A stretch of DNA of 13,570 nt, taken from the NCBI GenBank assembly GCA_003669255.1, contig QWPO01000204.1:1-13570 (forward strand), read 5' to 3'. Position 1 is the first letter of the stretch. Each line of letters opens with the position of its first letter. Origin of the DNA: Planctomycetota bacterium (GTDB lineage: Bacteria; Planctomycetota; Planctomycetia; Pirellulales; UBA1268). The notes below the pieces were generated by a model. It was not told where the DNA came from. It saw only the letters and a program-made list of their open reading frames with translations, and did no database searches. Positions 6,101-11,465 of this stretch are shown here, one piece after another. A program made the translations under genes and the position numbers.

Positions 6101-8632
6101 CCGCTCATGAGCGTGACCACGACCGACGGACTGACGCTCTCCGGGTCGGTGTTTGTCTCCTTGGCCTCAGCCCAATCGCTCGGTGTCGGTAGGTTCACGC
6201 TGCTCGAATACGACGGCGCTCCCCTCCCCTCGTCGTTCACGCTCGGGTCGCTGCCGCCGCGCATGCAGGCGACACTCGTGAACGACACCGCCAACACGCG
6301 GCTCGACCTCGACGTGCTCGGCACCGGTCAACTCAAGTGGCGTGGGAACGCGTCGTCGGCGTGGAACACCGGTTCCGCCGTAGACGTTGGGGGCACGCTC
6401 AACTGGGTCGACTCCACGTCGGCCGCGGCGACGAACTTCATCGTCGGCGATCGGGTGGTGTTCGACGACACCGCATCGAGCGCGACGGTGGCTATCGACG
6501 AGGTCGTAAGTCCGGCGGAGATCACGTTCGCAAACTCGGGTGTCGAGTTCACGCTCTCGGGCAGTGGTTCGATCGCCGCCGGCACGATCACGAAGACCGG
6601 CACCGGCCGTGTCACAGTCGCCGTGGCCAAGACTGGCACGCAATCCACCACGATCTCGGCGGGCATCCTCCGGGTCGGCGACGCCCTGAACTCCGGCAGT
6701 TTCGCCGGGCCGGTGACTGTGGCTGCCGGCGCGGGCTTCGACGTCGCAAACGGCGTGGCGACAGGCCGGGTGACAACCTCAGGCGGCCTGGTGACCGTGA
6801 CCGGCAGCCTCGCCGCGGGGGCGGTCGTCGATGCGGGCGAGCTTCGGATCGGTGCGGGTGGCACCTCGGGCGGCCTCGCGGGTAACGTCTCGGTCGGCGC
6901 GGCCGCCACGATGACGGTGAATCGCAGTGACGCTCTCACCTACTCCGGCACGCTCTCGGGCGCCGGCACGCTCGTCAAGACGGGTGCGGGCCAGTTCACG
7001 CTCCTCGCCGCTAGCACTGGGTTCACCGGCGCGGTGAACGTCAACGGTGGTGAACTGCTCCTCGAGGACCGCGGCCAGGGTGGCGACCTCAATGCCACCT
7101 CGATCGTCGTCAACGACGGCGGCCGGTTTACGTTTGGAGCCGTGGGCAACCCTGATTTCCCGCAGTCGACGGACGTCACGGTCAATGCCGGCGGACGATT
7201 CGACCTCCAGCAGGGGGAGAACTGGGGCGGCCTGATCCTCGACGGAGGCCTGATCACGTTCTCCGGGACGCGGACCGGCGTGAACATGAACCTCGATCGC
7301 TTCACATTGCGGTCGGGCACGTTCGCGACCGACTTTGGATTGGGGGGCACCGGCGGTCAGATCACCCGGCTCGCCGCCGGCCAGTCGATCCTGAAGACCA
7401 CCGCAGGCACGGTGACGTTCGGCCCCGGGACCTCGATCCAGCCGGACGCGGGAGTGAACCTCGAGGACGGCACGCTCGACTTCCACGTGACGGCGCTGCC
7501 GGCGAGCGGCAACGGCGCGTTCACGATCGGTGATGCGGGTAGCGCCGTGGCCCTCCGCGTGTCGGGCGTTGGCACTGGCACCTTCGGTCGTTACGCCTAC
7601 GTCGGCAATCCCAGCCTCACGGTCGACGTCGTTGATGCCGGGGCAACAATGGCCGTCACAGGCACAGTCGAGGGTGGCGGCGCCGTGATCAAGACGGGCA
7701 GCGGCACGCTTGACCTGCAGCAGGCGACCGGTTTGACCAACGCGACCACCGTGTCTGGTGGCACGCTGCGAGTGTCGAACGCCGCCGCTCTTGGGACGAG
7801 CGAGGTCGTCGTGCAGTCGGCTGGCACGCTCGACGTCGCCGGCGGCGTGACGATGCGATCCCCGAAGGTGACGGTGGACGGGGGCACGCTGCGGGCGGGC
7901 ACGCTCGCCGTTGATGCCTCGACCGGCGTGACGCGGGTCGAGGTTCGCGGCGCGGGGACGATCGCGGGATCGCCGGCGGTCTCGGTGGGTGCCGGAGGCT
8001 CGCTGATTCTTTCCTCCTCGGCGGCGACCATGCACTCACTTGCCAGCCTCGCCGTCGACGAGGCCGCGGGGCTCGTGGACATCGGCACCGGAGGCCTCGC
8101 CATCGCCGCTGGTGGCATGACGCAGGCCAGTCTCCTGGCCGATCTCATTGCTGGCCGAGGCGACGGTTCGTGGAACGGCGCGAGCGGGATCGCATCGACT
8201 GCCGCAACCAACGCCGTGTTGCAGTCGACTCCGCGTGGGGTGGGCTGGCTCGACGGCGGTGATGGCTCGCTGACCGTGGCCTTCGCGGCGCAGGGCGACA
8301 CGAATCTCGACTGGCAGATCGATGTCCTTGACGCAAGCAACTTCCTGTCGTTCGGCAAGTTCGACTCGGGTCTGCCGGCGAACTGGCTGGAGGGTGACTT
8401 CAACTACGACGGCCTGGTGGACGTCCTCGACGCCGCCGATTTCTTCAACACCGGCCTCTACGACGCGGGGAACTACAACTCCTTCGCTCAGGCGGGTGCC
8501 GTGGCCGCGGTGCCTGAGCCGTCCGCGGCCGCGCTGCTGGGTGTGGCTGGGGCCGTGCTGGCCTGGCGTCGGACGCGGCGAATCTGGCTGCCCGTTCGCG
8601 ACGGTCAGGGTACGCGAGGCGATCGTTCGTGA
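2..8632 (+). CDS. Giant autotransporter-repeat surface protein with internal and terminal PEP-CTERM signals (5'-truncated)
   Basis: The frame is open from base 2 to the TGA at 8630-8632 and encodes 2,876 residues; the true start lies upstream. The first in-window GTG (191) is not a start, because the codons before it encode a repeat linker also found at 4373-4522 and 6191-6340. Order in window residues: linker 1-50; long repeat module about 48-529; pre-sorting region ending in WSVVNHNSQFSIVPEPG; PEP-CTERM helix with RLRR 737-761; signal peptide core with AHA|QS cleavage site 762-779; two DNRLRE-type domains 780-980 and 983-1181; repeat modules from 1184, 1505 and 2111; dockerin-like loops 2764-2820; terminal PEP-CTERM 2837-2861 and a 16-residue tail. 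About eleven copies of the autotransporter-associated beta-strand repeat (GSGSLVKTGSGTL type) predict a long beta-helix. It is probably exported and processed by an exosortase at the cell surface. No function beyond adhesin or surface-layer-like architecture is inferred. Family assignment is firm; whether it acts as one protein is not. Confidence 0.9.
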   Translation, partial: RFTLVDYSGSPISSGFTLAPLPQRLSGSLVYDTAATTIDLDITGVDTLRWKGSGSTTWDTGSAVNVGGSFNWVLASSGTTATNFFTGDQIGFDDSAATGTVAVAGVVAPGAIVATNSSLDYTLGGAGSIGGSGVFAKSGTGRLALLVSNSSTGATTVSAGTLQLGDGSTAVNVTGDVTVAGGLLDAQNARLAGTLGVSAGSAEFTTGAVAGLVTVSGGTASFGGGTFESGAVVTAGRLGIGNGGLTGNVSVASGATLAFGHASDITYTNILSGSGAVVKSGAGRLTLTANNNPFAGSLTIDGGEVRVDDQGLGGDLSAASIVVNNGGTFQFGNATLGNPDLPASTFIIANAGSRIVWQESEDFGGVHLQGGTIDLQQGGISATGSSVQSWTSGTVTGATYAIGGTNPIVKTTVGEVLINGSASITTTGGIAIEEGTMRFASALNLGSGSIGLGAASTSGIYRYDGATASRVGLFTLNGSGEIAVTDPAAVFTIPTGLTGAGSLVKTGSGTLQLSGSGNFTGGTTISSGTVLAGVARALGTGNVVVGNGGVLAVATPLDLGTGFSVTTQPGGLVSVASGGSLPLAAGSSLAGFRSASANTTASILSGSVGPSGGTVSATWLPTATGLFSDVLELSTATASSPFVLSMTYSPGLDAGTASGLFLGWNATSGSTATWVNATTGNSVTTATPTQQGYLGSFTDFKAQYGDDLSAYVGAYGRDPATNSTWSVVNHNSQFSIVPEPGTPTLLAIAAVAAWAGCRLRRAAAAAALAAMLVGGAAHAQSTVTFQQGAALTGASSIYSGITEASIGNTSATSTVTTVGIDGVSSGDGTERQFFLKFDSIFGTGAGLIPTGATILDAQLTLRTTGNSNSQSNGYFMIGGMKVPFSTATSLNDLGTGNGALTTNGPTYANGLATLPVAGYRVPAQNTSYSAFVAPFVQQWSDGTLANNGMVVQANTTDAWQVFGSADATVAYRPKLAVTYTTTPTITTSLKPGVAGYTGFSGVTLHGLTNATLDVTEGTAITLDGPTAGTPPGDAGSPDLLGLVKFDRIFGSGGAQVPTRANVLKAWFVPTTGNASNDESSGPYFAYRMLTAWGNTTTYSMYGAGGPVSGTDYVAVTSGSALALGKNAQGWFDITSTVNDWKAGAANNGILVRASTTDGWSFGGPAASDANRRPDLRVTYTLDSLVWKGNTSSTWDKGSAVDIGGTQNWVLQTGGSATNFIDSDRVVFNDSAAGTGAIAVTIAEAVSPQQVTLDVGSRGQSFTGLGRITGSGSLVKTGSGTAVMATDNDATGGTTVSAGTLRIGAGGTSGGLAGSTTIASGASLEFNRAGRLTVAGALSGSGSLVNAGPGRVDILGSHTFAGPITVSSGTLGLSPFAAAAGVTVGNGASFAIVNSGSETTFSTPTLTLGTLASDLRFDLASNTNPVVPLLSVTNADGLALSGGAHTISVQTMGALQAGRFTLVDYAGAPISSGFTLAALPARLAGGLIYDTTNTTIDLDITGLDSVRWVGNVSSTWDAGTAVDVGGTRNWELASSTVATNFVAGDQVIFDDSAVAGSVLLAGDVAPGSILVDNAAVDFTVAGSGTIVGGGSLVKQGAGRLTLLVSNSSTGGMAVSGGAVEAGDGSTAVTIAGPLTVSGSGGFTLRNGSIGGGLTVTGGSATIAAGSLASVATIDGGTLSIAAGGPSPTIAAGLVVNQAGTVRFDQNDVLVFGESLSGSGAIVQSGSGRTTFTASNTGFTGSITIDAGEVRVEDPGSGGDLNATSIVANNGGTFQFGNNQIGNPDLPATTFITANAGGRVIWQEGEDLGGVHLLGGEIDLQQGGITSSGTGTPQTWTHGRLTGSGTQGWAVGGAAAIVKTTAGVVTVDGLASITSTGGIAVEDGTLRLATAANLGTAPLTLGGASTAGTVVYDGASATRAGAVTLAAGGGTVEVTDASAVVSLSGGVSGSGPLAKAGPGTLLFTGVNGMQGSFTVSSGTLGSIPFNAVAGGAVSAGAAFSVVNQATTTTLTLPTLSLGAGSKLGFTLADAGIPTVPLMSVTTTDGLTLSGSVFVSLASAQSLGVGRFTLLEYDGAPLPSSFTLGSLPPRMQATLVNDTANTRLDLDVLGTGQLKWRGNASSAWNTGSAVDVGGTLNWVDSTSAAATNFIVGDRVVFDDTASSATVAIDEVVSPAEITFANSGVEFTLSGSGSIAAGTITKTGTGRVTVAVAKTGTQSTTISAGILRVGDALNSGSFAGPVTVAAGAGFDVANGVATGRVTTSGGLVTVTGSLAAGAVVDAGELRIGAGGTSGGLAGNVSVGAAATMTVNRSDALTYSGTLSGAGTLVKTGAGQFTLLAASTGFTGAVNVNGGELLLEDRGQGGDLNATSIVVNDGGRFTFGAVGNPDFPQSTDVTVNAGGRFDLQQGENWGGLILDGGLITFSGTRTGVNMNLDRFTLRSGTFATDFGLGGTGGQITRLAAGQSILKTTAGTVTFGPGTSIQPDAGVNLEDGTLDFHVTALPASGNGAFTIGDAGSAVALRVSGVGTGTFGRYAYVGNPSLTVDVVDAGATMAVTGTVEGGGAVIKTGSGTLDLQQATGLTNATTVSGGTLRVSNAAALGTSEVVVQSAGTLDVAGGVTMRSPKVTVDGGTLRAGTLAVDASTGVTRVEVRGAGTIAGSPAVSVGAGGSLILSSSAATMHSLASLAVDEAAGLVDIGTGGLAIAAGGMTQASLLADLIAGRGDGSWNGASGIASTAATNAVLQSTPRGVGWLDGGDGSLTVAFAAQGDTNLDWQIDVLDASNFLSFGKFDSGLPANWLEGDFNYDGLVDVLDAADFFNTGLYDAGNYNSFAQAGAVAAVPEPSAAALLGVAGAVLAWRRTRRIWLPVRDGQGTRGDRS
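143..1588 (+). repeat. Long repeat module, copy 1 (about 1.45 kb)
   Basis: It opens with LRWKGSGSTTWDTGSAV and ATNFFTGDQIGFDDSA. It continues through three beta-strand repeats (near 389, 818 and 1496) and the stretch GGDLSAASIVVNNGGTFQFG, then GNPDLP, WQESEDFGGVHL, DLQQGGI, IVKTT and TTGGIAIEEGTMRFA. The same order recurs in the copies at 4514 and 6332. It lies before the internal sorting junction, while the other two lie after it. Confidence 0.85.
2210..2341 (+). other. In-frame junction: PEP-CTERM sorting signal fused to an N-terminal signal peptide
   Basis: The frame reads VPEPGTPTLLAIAAVAAW, then AGCRLRR, then AAAAAALAAMLVGGAAHA|QS. The first part is a complete PEP-CTERM signal: PEP at 2213-2221, a hydrophobic helix and a basic cluster. 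The second part is a textbook Sec signal peptide that uses the same RLRR (2273-2284) as its basic n-region and has an AHA|Q signal peptidase site at 2338/2339. No stop codon separates them. Possible internal starts are GTG 2252, TTG 2303 or ATG 2312, none with an obvious Shine-Dalgarno sequence. The residues before the PEP motif look like the normal C-terminus of planctomycete PEP-CTERM proteins, so two once-separate genes appear joined end to start. Confidence 0.8.
2339..3546 (+). other. Two tandem DNRLRE-type domains directly after the internal signal peptide
   Basis: Each is about 200 residues. Shared landmarks are a conserved F/VKFDxIFG strand, an IPTGATILDAQLTL or VPTRANVLKAWF strand, a W-containing segment (FVQQWSDGT; TSTVNDWKAG), NNGxxVxAxTTDxW, and a closing RPKLAVTYTT or RPDLRVTYTL. 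This matches the DNRLRE family of beta-sandwich domains found in secreted bacterial proteins, which are probably carbohydrate or surface binding. The two copies (2339-2945 and 2948-3546) are diverged paralogues. Placed right after the signal peptide, they would form the N-terminus of the second mature protein if the precursor is cleaved. Confidence 0.7.
3551..4513 (+). repeat. Short repeat module lacking the GGDLNATSI segment
   Basis: It opens with the module header LVWKGNTSSTWDKGSAVDIG and ATNFIDSDRVVFNDSA. It then has two beta-strand repeats (near 3805 and 4012) and the segment LRIGAGGTSGGLAG, also present in the third long module near 6841-6880. It goes directly to the closing block at 4094 without the GGDLNATSI to EDGTLR portion. 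It looks like an internally deleted or ancestral short form of the long module. Confidence 0.75.
4094..4522 (+). repeat. Module-closing block, copy A
   Basis: Runs from VSSGTLGLSPFAAAAGVTVG through VVPLLSVTNADGLALSGG to RFTLVDYAGAPISSGFTLA, LPARLAGGLIYDT and TTIDLDITGLDSVRW. The final third (from 4373) matches the first 150 bases of the window almost residue for residue, so the window opens inside another copy of this block. The last three codons double as the header of the next module. Confidence 0.8.
4514..5941 (+). repeat. Long repeat module, copy 2 (about 1.43 kb)
   Basis: Opens VRWVGNVSSTWDAGTAVDVG, with ATNFVAGDQVIFDDSA. Later it has GGDLNATSIVANNGGTFQFG, GNPDLP, WQEGEDLGGVHL, DLQQGGI, IVKTT and STGGIAVEDGTLRLA. 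It is the closest visible relative of copy 1; the nucleotide match is strong too, for example around 5281-5470 against 951-1140. Beta-strand repeats lie near 4760, 5144 and 5840. Confidence 0.85.
5918..6340 (+). repeat. Module-closing block, copy B
   Basis: Runs from VSSGTLGSIPFNAVAGG through TVPLMSVTTTDGLTLSG to RFTLLEYDGAPLPSSFTLG, LPPRMQATLVNDT and RLDLDVLGTGQLKW. It has nearly the same length as the copy at 4094-4522 and the same position immediately before a new module header. Confidence 0.8.
6332..7767 (+). repeat. Long repeat module, copy 3 (about 1.44 kb, more diverged)
   Basis: Opens LKWRGNASSAWNTGSAVDVG, with ATNFIVGDRVVFDDTA. It then has GGDLNATSIVVNDGG, GNPDFP, a DLQQGENWGGLIL segment that merges two motifs separate in the other copies, ILKTTAGTV and VNLEDGTLDF. 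Beta-strand repeats lie near 6570, 6958 and 7673. The middle has drifted further from copies 1 and 2 than they have from each other. Confidence 0.8.
8291..8480 (+). other. Dockerin-like pair of calcium-binding loops
   Basis: Two EF-hand-like loops, DTNLDWQIDVLDASNF (from 8297) and DFNYDGLVDVLDAADF (from 8396), each carry the D-x-N-x-D spacing of a calcium loop followed by a short helix. The preceding LLADLIAGRGDGSWNG and GWLDGGDGS segment and the WLEGDFNYDG wording match a C-terminal arrangement common in planctomycete PEP-CTERM proteins. The probable role is calcium-stabilised folding or docking; no cohesin partner is visible in the window. Confidence 0.75.
8510..8632 (+). other. Terminal PEP-CTERM sorting signal with a 16-residue tail
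   Basis: VPEPSAAALLGVAGAVLAW is followed by RRTRR: PEP motif, single hydrophobic helix and basic cluster, the standard exosortase recognition and membrane-stop signal. The frame goes on for IWLPVRDGQGTRGDRS before the stop at 8630-8632, which is somewhat longer than usual after the arginine cluster. Confidence 0.85.
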
Positions 8633-8646
8633 ATCAATCGATCGAC

Positions 8647-8650
8647 GGAG
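8647..8650 (+). promoter_or_regulatory. Ribosome binding site deciding the DUF1559 start
   Basis: GGAG sits 5 bases before ATG 8656. This favours 8656 over the in-frame GTG at 8629, which overlaps the giant gene's stop as GTGA but has no such site and would add nine residues ahead of the prepilin leader. Confidence 0.5.
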
Positions 8651-8655
8651 CAGGC

Positions 8656-9510
8656 ATGAAGCGGCACGATCAGCCACGCGGTGGGTTCACGCTCGTAGAG
8701 CTGTTGGTGGTGATCGCAATCATCGCCACGCTCATCGGCCTGCTGTTGCCGGCGGTGCAGTCGGCACGCGAGTCGGCCCGGCGGACGTCATGCTCGAACA
8801 ACCTCAAGCAGACGGGCCTTGCGGTGCACGCCTACGAGTCGAGCAAGCGGAGGATCCCGCCGGGATGGACCGAGCCTGCCGGATCGGCCACCCTTCCGGC
8901 TCGGCACAGTTTCTACACCTTCATCCTCTCCTACATGGAGCAGGGGCAGATCGGCGACCAGGTCGACTGGACCAAGGACTGGAACGTCGGCAAGAACAAG
9001 GCGCTGCTGGCCTCGCCCCTCACGGCCACGGTCTGCCCATCGGCGCCAGCTCGGACTGACCCGGTCTCGGACTACGCCGCGTGTCATCAGGTCAATGCGT
9101 CCGCCTACTCGGCGCTGGTTTCGGCCAAGCAACTCACGACCCGCGGCAACTGGACGGGCATGCTCTGGCCGCAGGCCCGGAAGCGGTCGGCGGTCAGCGA
9201 CGGACTCTCCAAGACGATTCTTCTCTATGAGTCTGCGGGGCGGCCGCTGGGGTACGTGGGGAGGAAGCCGGATGGCAGCACCGCCGTGAGCGGCGCTCGG
9301 TGGGCCGACAAAGACAGTTACTTTGCCATCCACGAGCAGCGGGGCGGCCAGATGATGAACCTGCACAACAACAACGAGATCTACTCATTCCATCCCGGGA
9401 TGTGCATGTTCGTGATCGGCGACGCTTCCGTGCGGTCGATCGAGGAGAGTGTCGATCCGGAGGTGTTCGTCTCGCTGGTGACGGCGTCTGCCGGCGATGT
9501 CGGGCAGTGA
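8656..9510 (+). CDS. DUF1559 family protein with prepilin-type N-terminal methylation motif
   Basis: 284 residues. The N-terminus MKRHDQPRGG|FTLVELLVV is a type IV pilin-like leader: basic, cleaved after Gly10, Glu at mature position 5, followed by a hydrophobic helix to about residue 28. Next come the DUF1559 signatures SARESARRTSCSNNLKQTG and a PPGW segment. Near the C-terminus is the family's His-Pro-Gly strand (HPGMCMFVIGDASVRSIEES), though with GD-A where most members have a D-G-S order. Length is slightly under the usual 300-350. DUF1559 proteins are greatly expanded in planctomycetes and are thought to be pseudopilins assembled by a type II or type IV-like machinery; their cargo is unknown. 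It begins 23 bases after the giant surface-protein gene with no visible terminator, so the two are probably cotranscribed. Alternative start GTG 8629. Confidence 0.9.
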   Translation: MKRHDQPRGGFTLVELLVVIAIIATLIGLLLPAVQSARESARRTSCSNNLKQTGLAVHAYESSKRRIPPGWTEPAGSATLPARHSFYTFILSYMEQGQIGDQVDWTKDWNVGKNKALLASPLTATVCPSAPARTDPVSDYAACHQVNASAYSALVSAKQLTTRGNWTGMLWPQARKRSAVSDGLSKTILLYESAGRPLGYVGRKPDGSTAVSGARWADKDSYFAIHEQRGGQMMNLHNNNEIYSFHPGMCMFVIGDASVRSIEESVDPEVFVSLVTASAGDVGQ

Positions 9511-9531
9511 CGTCCGCGACTGATCGCCGCC

Positions 9532-10677
9532 TCAGCCGTGCCCGACTGCGACCCGCGCGGCCCACCATCGCTCGGCGAGCCCGAACGCCAGCGTCATGCC
9601 GGCACCCCCTGGCGACCCCATCACGAAGCAGTTGCGCTGCGGCTCGGCTGTGAAGTGCACGGGATCGGGGCCCTTGGCATAGACGCCGTGCCAGCGGGCG
9701 GCGATCGACCAGTCGGGGAGGCGGAGGATGCGGCGGGCATAGGCGAGAATCAGGTCGTCGATCGCCACGGAGTCGAACGGATCGAGCGGCGCGTCGTAGT
9801 CGTGCGAGTCGCCGAGGATCACCTCGCCCGCCTCGTTCTGCGAGGCCATCACGTGGATGCCGGCGGCCGTGTGGGCCGGCAGCGACTCCGCCAGTCGCCG
9901 CTTGAGGTGCAGGAGAGACGGGCAGATCTCGAAGCCGGCGTAGTGAGCGAGCGTCAGCCCGCCGGCCACGTGAGGGCCGAGCCGCCAGCCGTCCGGCTGC
10001 GGGCGGGTGCGGAGCATCTGCAACTTGCAGCGGCGGGTGCCCGAGGCGGCCCAGACGTCGGGAAATAGCGTCTCAAAGTCGGCGCCGCCGCAGACGATCA
10101 CCAGTGGCGCCGCGAACCGTTGCCCGCACGACGTGGTGACCGCGGGCATGTCGATGCCGACGACCGTGGTCGAGAAGCGGATGTCCACGCCGTGGGCAGC
10201 GACGAGATGGGCCGCGACGGCGGCGATCGCCCTGGGCGGATCAACGGCGAGTTCGGACGGACTCCAGAGCACCGCCCGGGCGTCGGCAGGGATCGCGGGA
10301 AATCGTCGCGCCGCTTCGGCGCCGGTGAGCAGGTCGCAGGCGACGCCGAGCCCGGGGGCCCGCTCGGTGAACTCCTCCAGCACGCGAGCCTCGTCCTCTT
10401 CAAAAACGACGTGCACGCTGCCGCACTCAGCGGCCCAGATTGCGCCCGCGTCGCGGAGTTCGAGCCAGCGGGCCCGACTTCGCATGGCGGCGGTATGCCG
10501 CTCCCCGGCCAGTTGCCCCACCGGCCAGACCATGCCGAAGTTGCGGATGCTTGCCCCACGGGCGGCGTCGCTCCGCTCGAGGACGGTGACGCGGCGACCG
10601 CGCCGGGCCGCCTCCCAGGCGAAGGCGAGGCCCATGATCCCGCCGCCCACCACGATCACGTCGGTGGCATGCGTCAC
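9532..10677 (-). CDS. FAD-dependent oxidoreductase, phosphonate-operon type (TIGR03364, HpnW-like)
   Basis: 381 residues, D-amino-acid oxidase/glycine oxidase superfamily. The N-terminal dinucleotide fold is clear: DVIVVGGGIMGLAFAWEA gives G11xG13xxG16, with Glu34 in VTVLER as the likely ribose ligand. The next segment GASIRNFGMVWPVGQ (41-55) is typical of the phosphonate-associated subgroup. The C-terminus has the FAD-closing motif GSPGGAGMTLAFGLAE. Published work on recurrent phosphonate FAD enzymes shows that relatives oxidise N-methyl-AEP, and some AEP itself, to phosphonoacetaldehyde. With phnX immediately upstream and no PhnW in view, that role is the best inference. The start is GTG at 10677, overlapping the phnX stop as GTGA, with GGGGA a few bases upstream; longer in-frame reading runs inside phnX and is rejected. 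Last gene of the three-gene operon. It converges on the DUF1559 gene across 21 bp with no obvious terminator hairpin. Confidence 0.85.
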   Translation of the reverse strand: MTHATDVIVVGGGIMGLAFAWEAARRGRRVTVLERSDAARGASIRNFGMVWPVGQLAGERHTAAMRSRARWLELRDAGAIWAAECGSVHVVFEEDEARVLEEFTERAPGLGVACDLLTGAEAARRFPAIPADARAVLWSPSELAVDPPRAIAAVAAHLVAAHGVDIRFSTTVVGIDMPAVTTSCGQRFAAPLVIVCGGADFETLFPDVWAASGTRRCKLQMLRTRPQPDGWRLGPHVAGGLTLAHYAGFEICPSLLHLKRRLAESLPAHTAAGIHVMASQNEAGEVILGDSHDYDAPLDPFDSVAIDDLILAYARRILRLPDWSIAARWHGVYAKGPDPVHFTAEPQRNCFVMGSPGGAGMTLAFGLAERWWAARVAVGHG

Positions 10678-11462
10678 GGCACGTCCCCGAGGCGCGGCAG
10701 CAGTGCAGGCAGATCGCCAATGGCGGAGATCGTCGCATGCGCACCGGCGGCAAGCATTCGCTCCGCGGCCGCGATGAGTAGGTCGGCCCGGCGGCCGGGC
10801 TCGAGCGCGTCGTGTTCCGCCCGCGAGAGCCCGAGCATGTTGCCGGTCGCGGTGACTCCGACCGCCCACACCCCGGCATTCCGGGCGGCTTCGACGTCGG
10901 CCAGCGTGTCGCCCACGGCGACCACCGCTGACGGCGGCCAGATGCGAGTCTTCTCCATCGCTCGGAAGATCATCCAGGGCGCCGGACGTCCCGCCGCGAC
11001 CTCGGTGGCACAGACGGCCGCGTCCGGAAGAAAGCCCTGCCGCCGGCAGCCCTCCAGCACCACCGCCGTCATGGCAGCGTCGTATCCGGTCGTGACGGCG
11101 ACGGCGAGGCCCGCCTGCCGCAACGCCGCGACCGCCTCGAGCGTGCCCGGGATCAGGGCGTCGAACGCGGGAAGCGAGGCAAGTTGGAGCGGAATGAACT
11201 CCGCGTAGAGTTCGTCGAGATCCGCCTCAGTGAAGGGCCGCCCGTGGGCCGTCGCCCAGGCGGCTGCCACCCGAGGCAGAGCCGCGAGGGCTGCGATGTG
11301 GTCCCGCTTGGCGGTGCCCATCGGGCCGCGGGCCTCCGCGGCGGTGATCGCCACGCCATGGCGGGCGAAGAGATCGACGAATACACCGGCCGGGGCACAC
11401 GAGCCAAAGTCGATCGTGGTGCCCGCGAGATCGGCGACGACGAGGCGGATGGGCGTCGTCAT
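10674..11462 (-). CDS. phnX: Phosphonoacetaldehyde hydrolase (phosphonatase)
   Basis: 262 residues, HAD superfamily. It hydrolyses the C-P bond of phosphonoacetaldehyde to acetaldehyde and phosphate in the cytoplasm. HAD motif I is VVADLAGTTIDFGSCAP, with nucleophile Asp11 and Asp/Gly wording specific to phosphonatases. Lys52 in PMGTAKRDHI is the Schiff-base lysine that sets this family apart from other HAD enzymes. Motif II is in VAVTTGYDAAM, the GRPAPWMIF segment carries the family's conserved GRPxPWM, and motif IV is VGDTLADVEAARNAG. All key residues are present and the length is normal. The start ATG 11462 lies 3 bases after the stop of the upstream HD gene, and its end overlaps the FAD gene by 4 bp, so the three are translationally coupled. 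Substrate supply probably comes from the FAD oxidoreductase. Confidence 0.95.
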   Translation of the reverse strand: MTTPIRLVVADLAGTTIDFGSCAPAGVFVDLFARHGVAITAAEARGPMGTAKRDHIAALAALPRVAAAWATAHGRPFTEADLDELYAEFIPLQLASLPAFDALIPGTLEAVAALRQAGLAVAVTTGYDAAMTAVVLEGCRRQGFLPDAAVCATEVAAGRPAPWMIFRAMEKTRIWPPSAVVAVGDTLADVEAARNAGVWAVGVTATGNMLGLSRAEHDALEPGRRADLLIAAAERMLAAGAHATISAIGDLPALLPRLGDVP

Positions 11463-11465
11463 GGC

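Noticed and set aside
143..7767. The regular repeats as a CRISPR array or an integrated mobile element.
   Set aside because: The repeats are long, in-frame protein modules without short identical repeats and unique spacers. No transposase, integrase or terminal inverted repeats are seen.
6779..8035. Long minus-strand open frame opposite the giant gene; others of this kind lie at 1973-3016, 3535-4380 and 4633-5694.
   Set aside because: These are antisense shadows of GC-rich, repetitive coding sequence. Their translations are Arg/Ala/Pro-rich, with no domain, start signal or conservation pattern.
9511..9531. A bidirectional terminator between the convergent DUF1559 and FAD genes.
   Set aside because: The 21-bp gap has no clear stem with a T-tract; termination, if any, must occur inside the opposing genes or by Rho.
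10678..10869. A 64-residue N-terminal extension of the FAD oxidoreductase.
   Set aside because: It lies wholly within phnX in another frame and is Arg-rich. The FAD-binding strand begins right after GTG 10677, which overlaps the phnX stop in the usual coupled manner.
10120..11208. Plus-strand open frame of 362 codons across the phnX and FAD genes, and another at 11184-12092 across phnX and the HD gene.
   Set aside because: Both lie opposite genes with intact catalytic motifs and normal lengths. The translations show no recognisable family.
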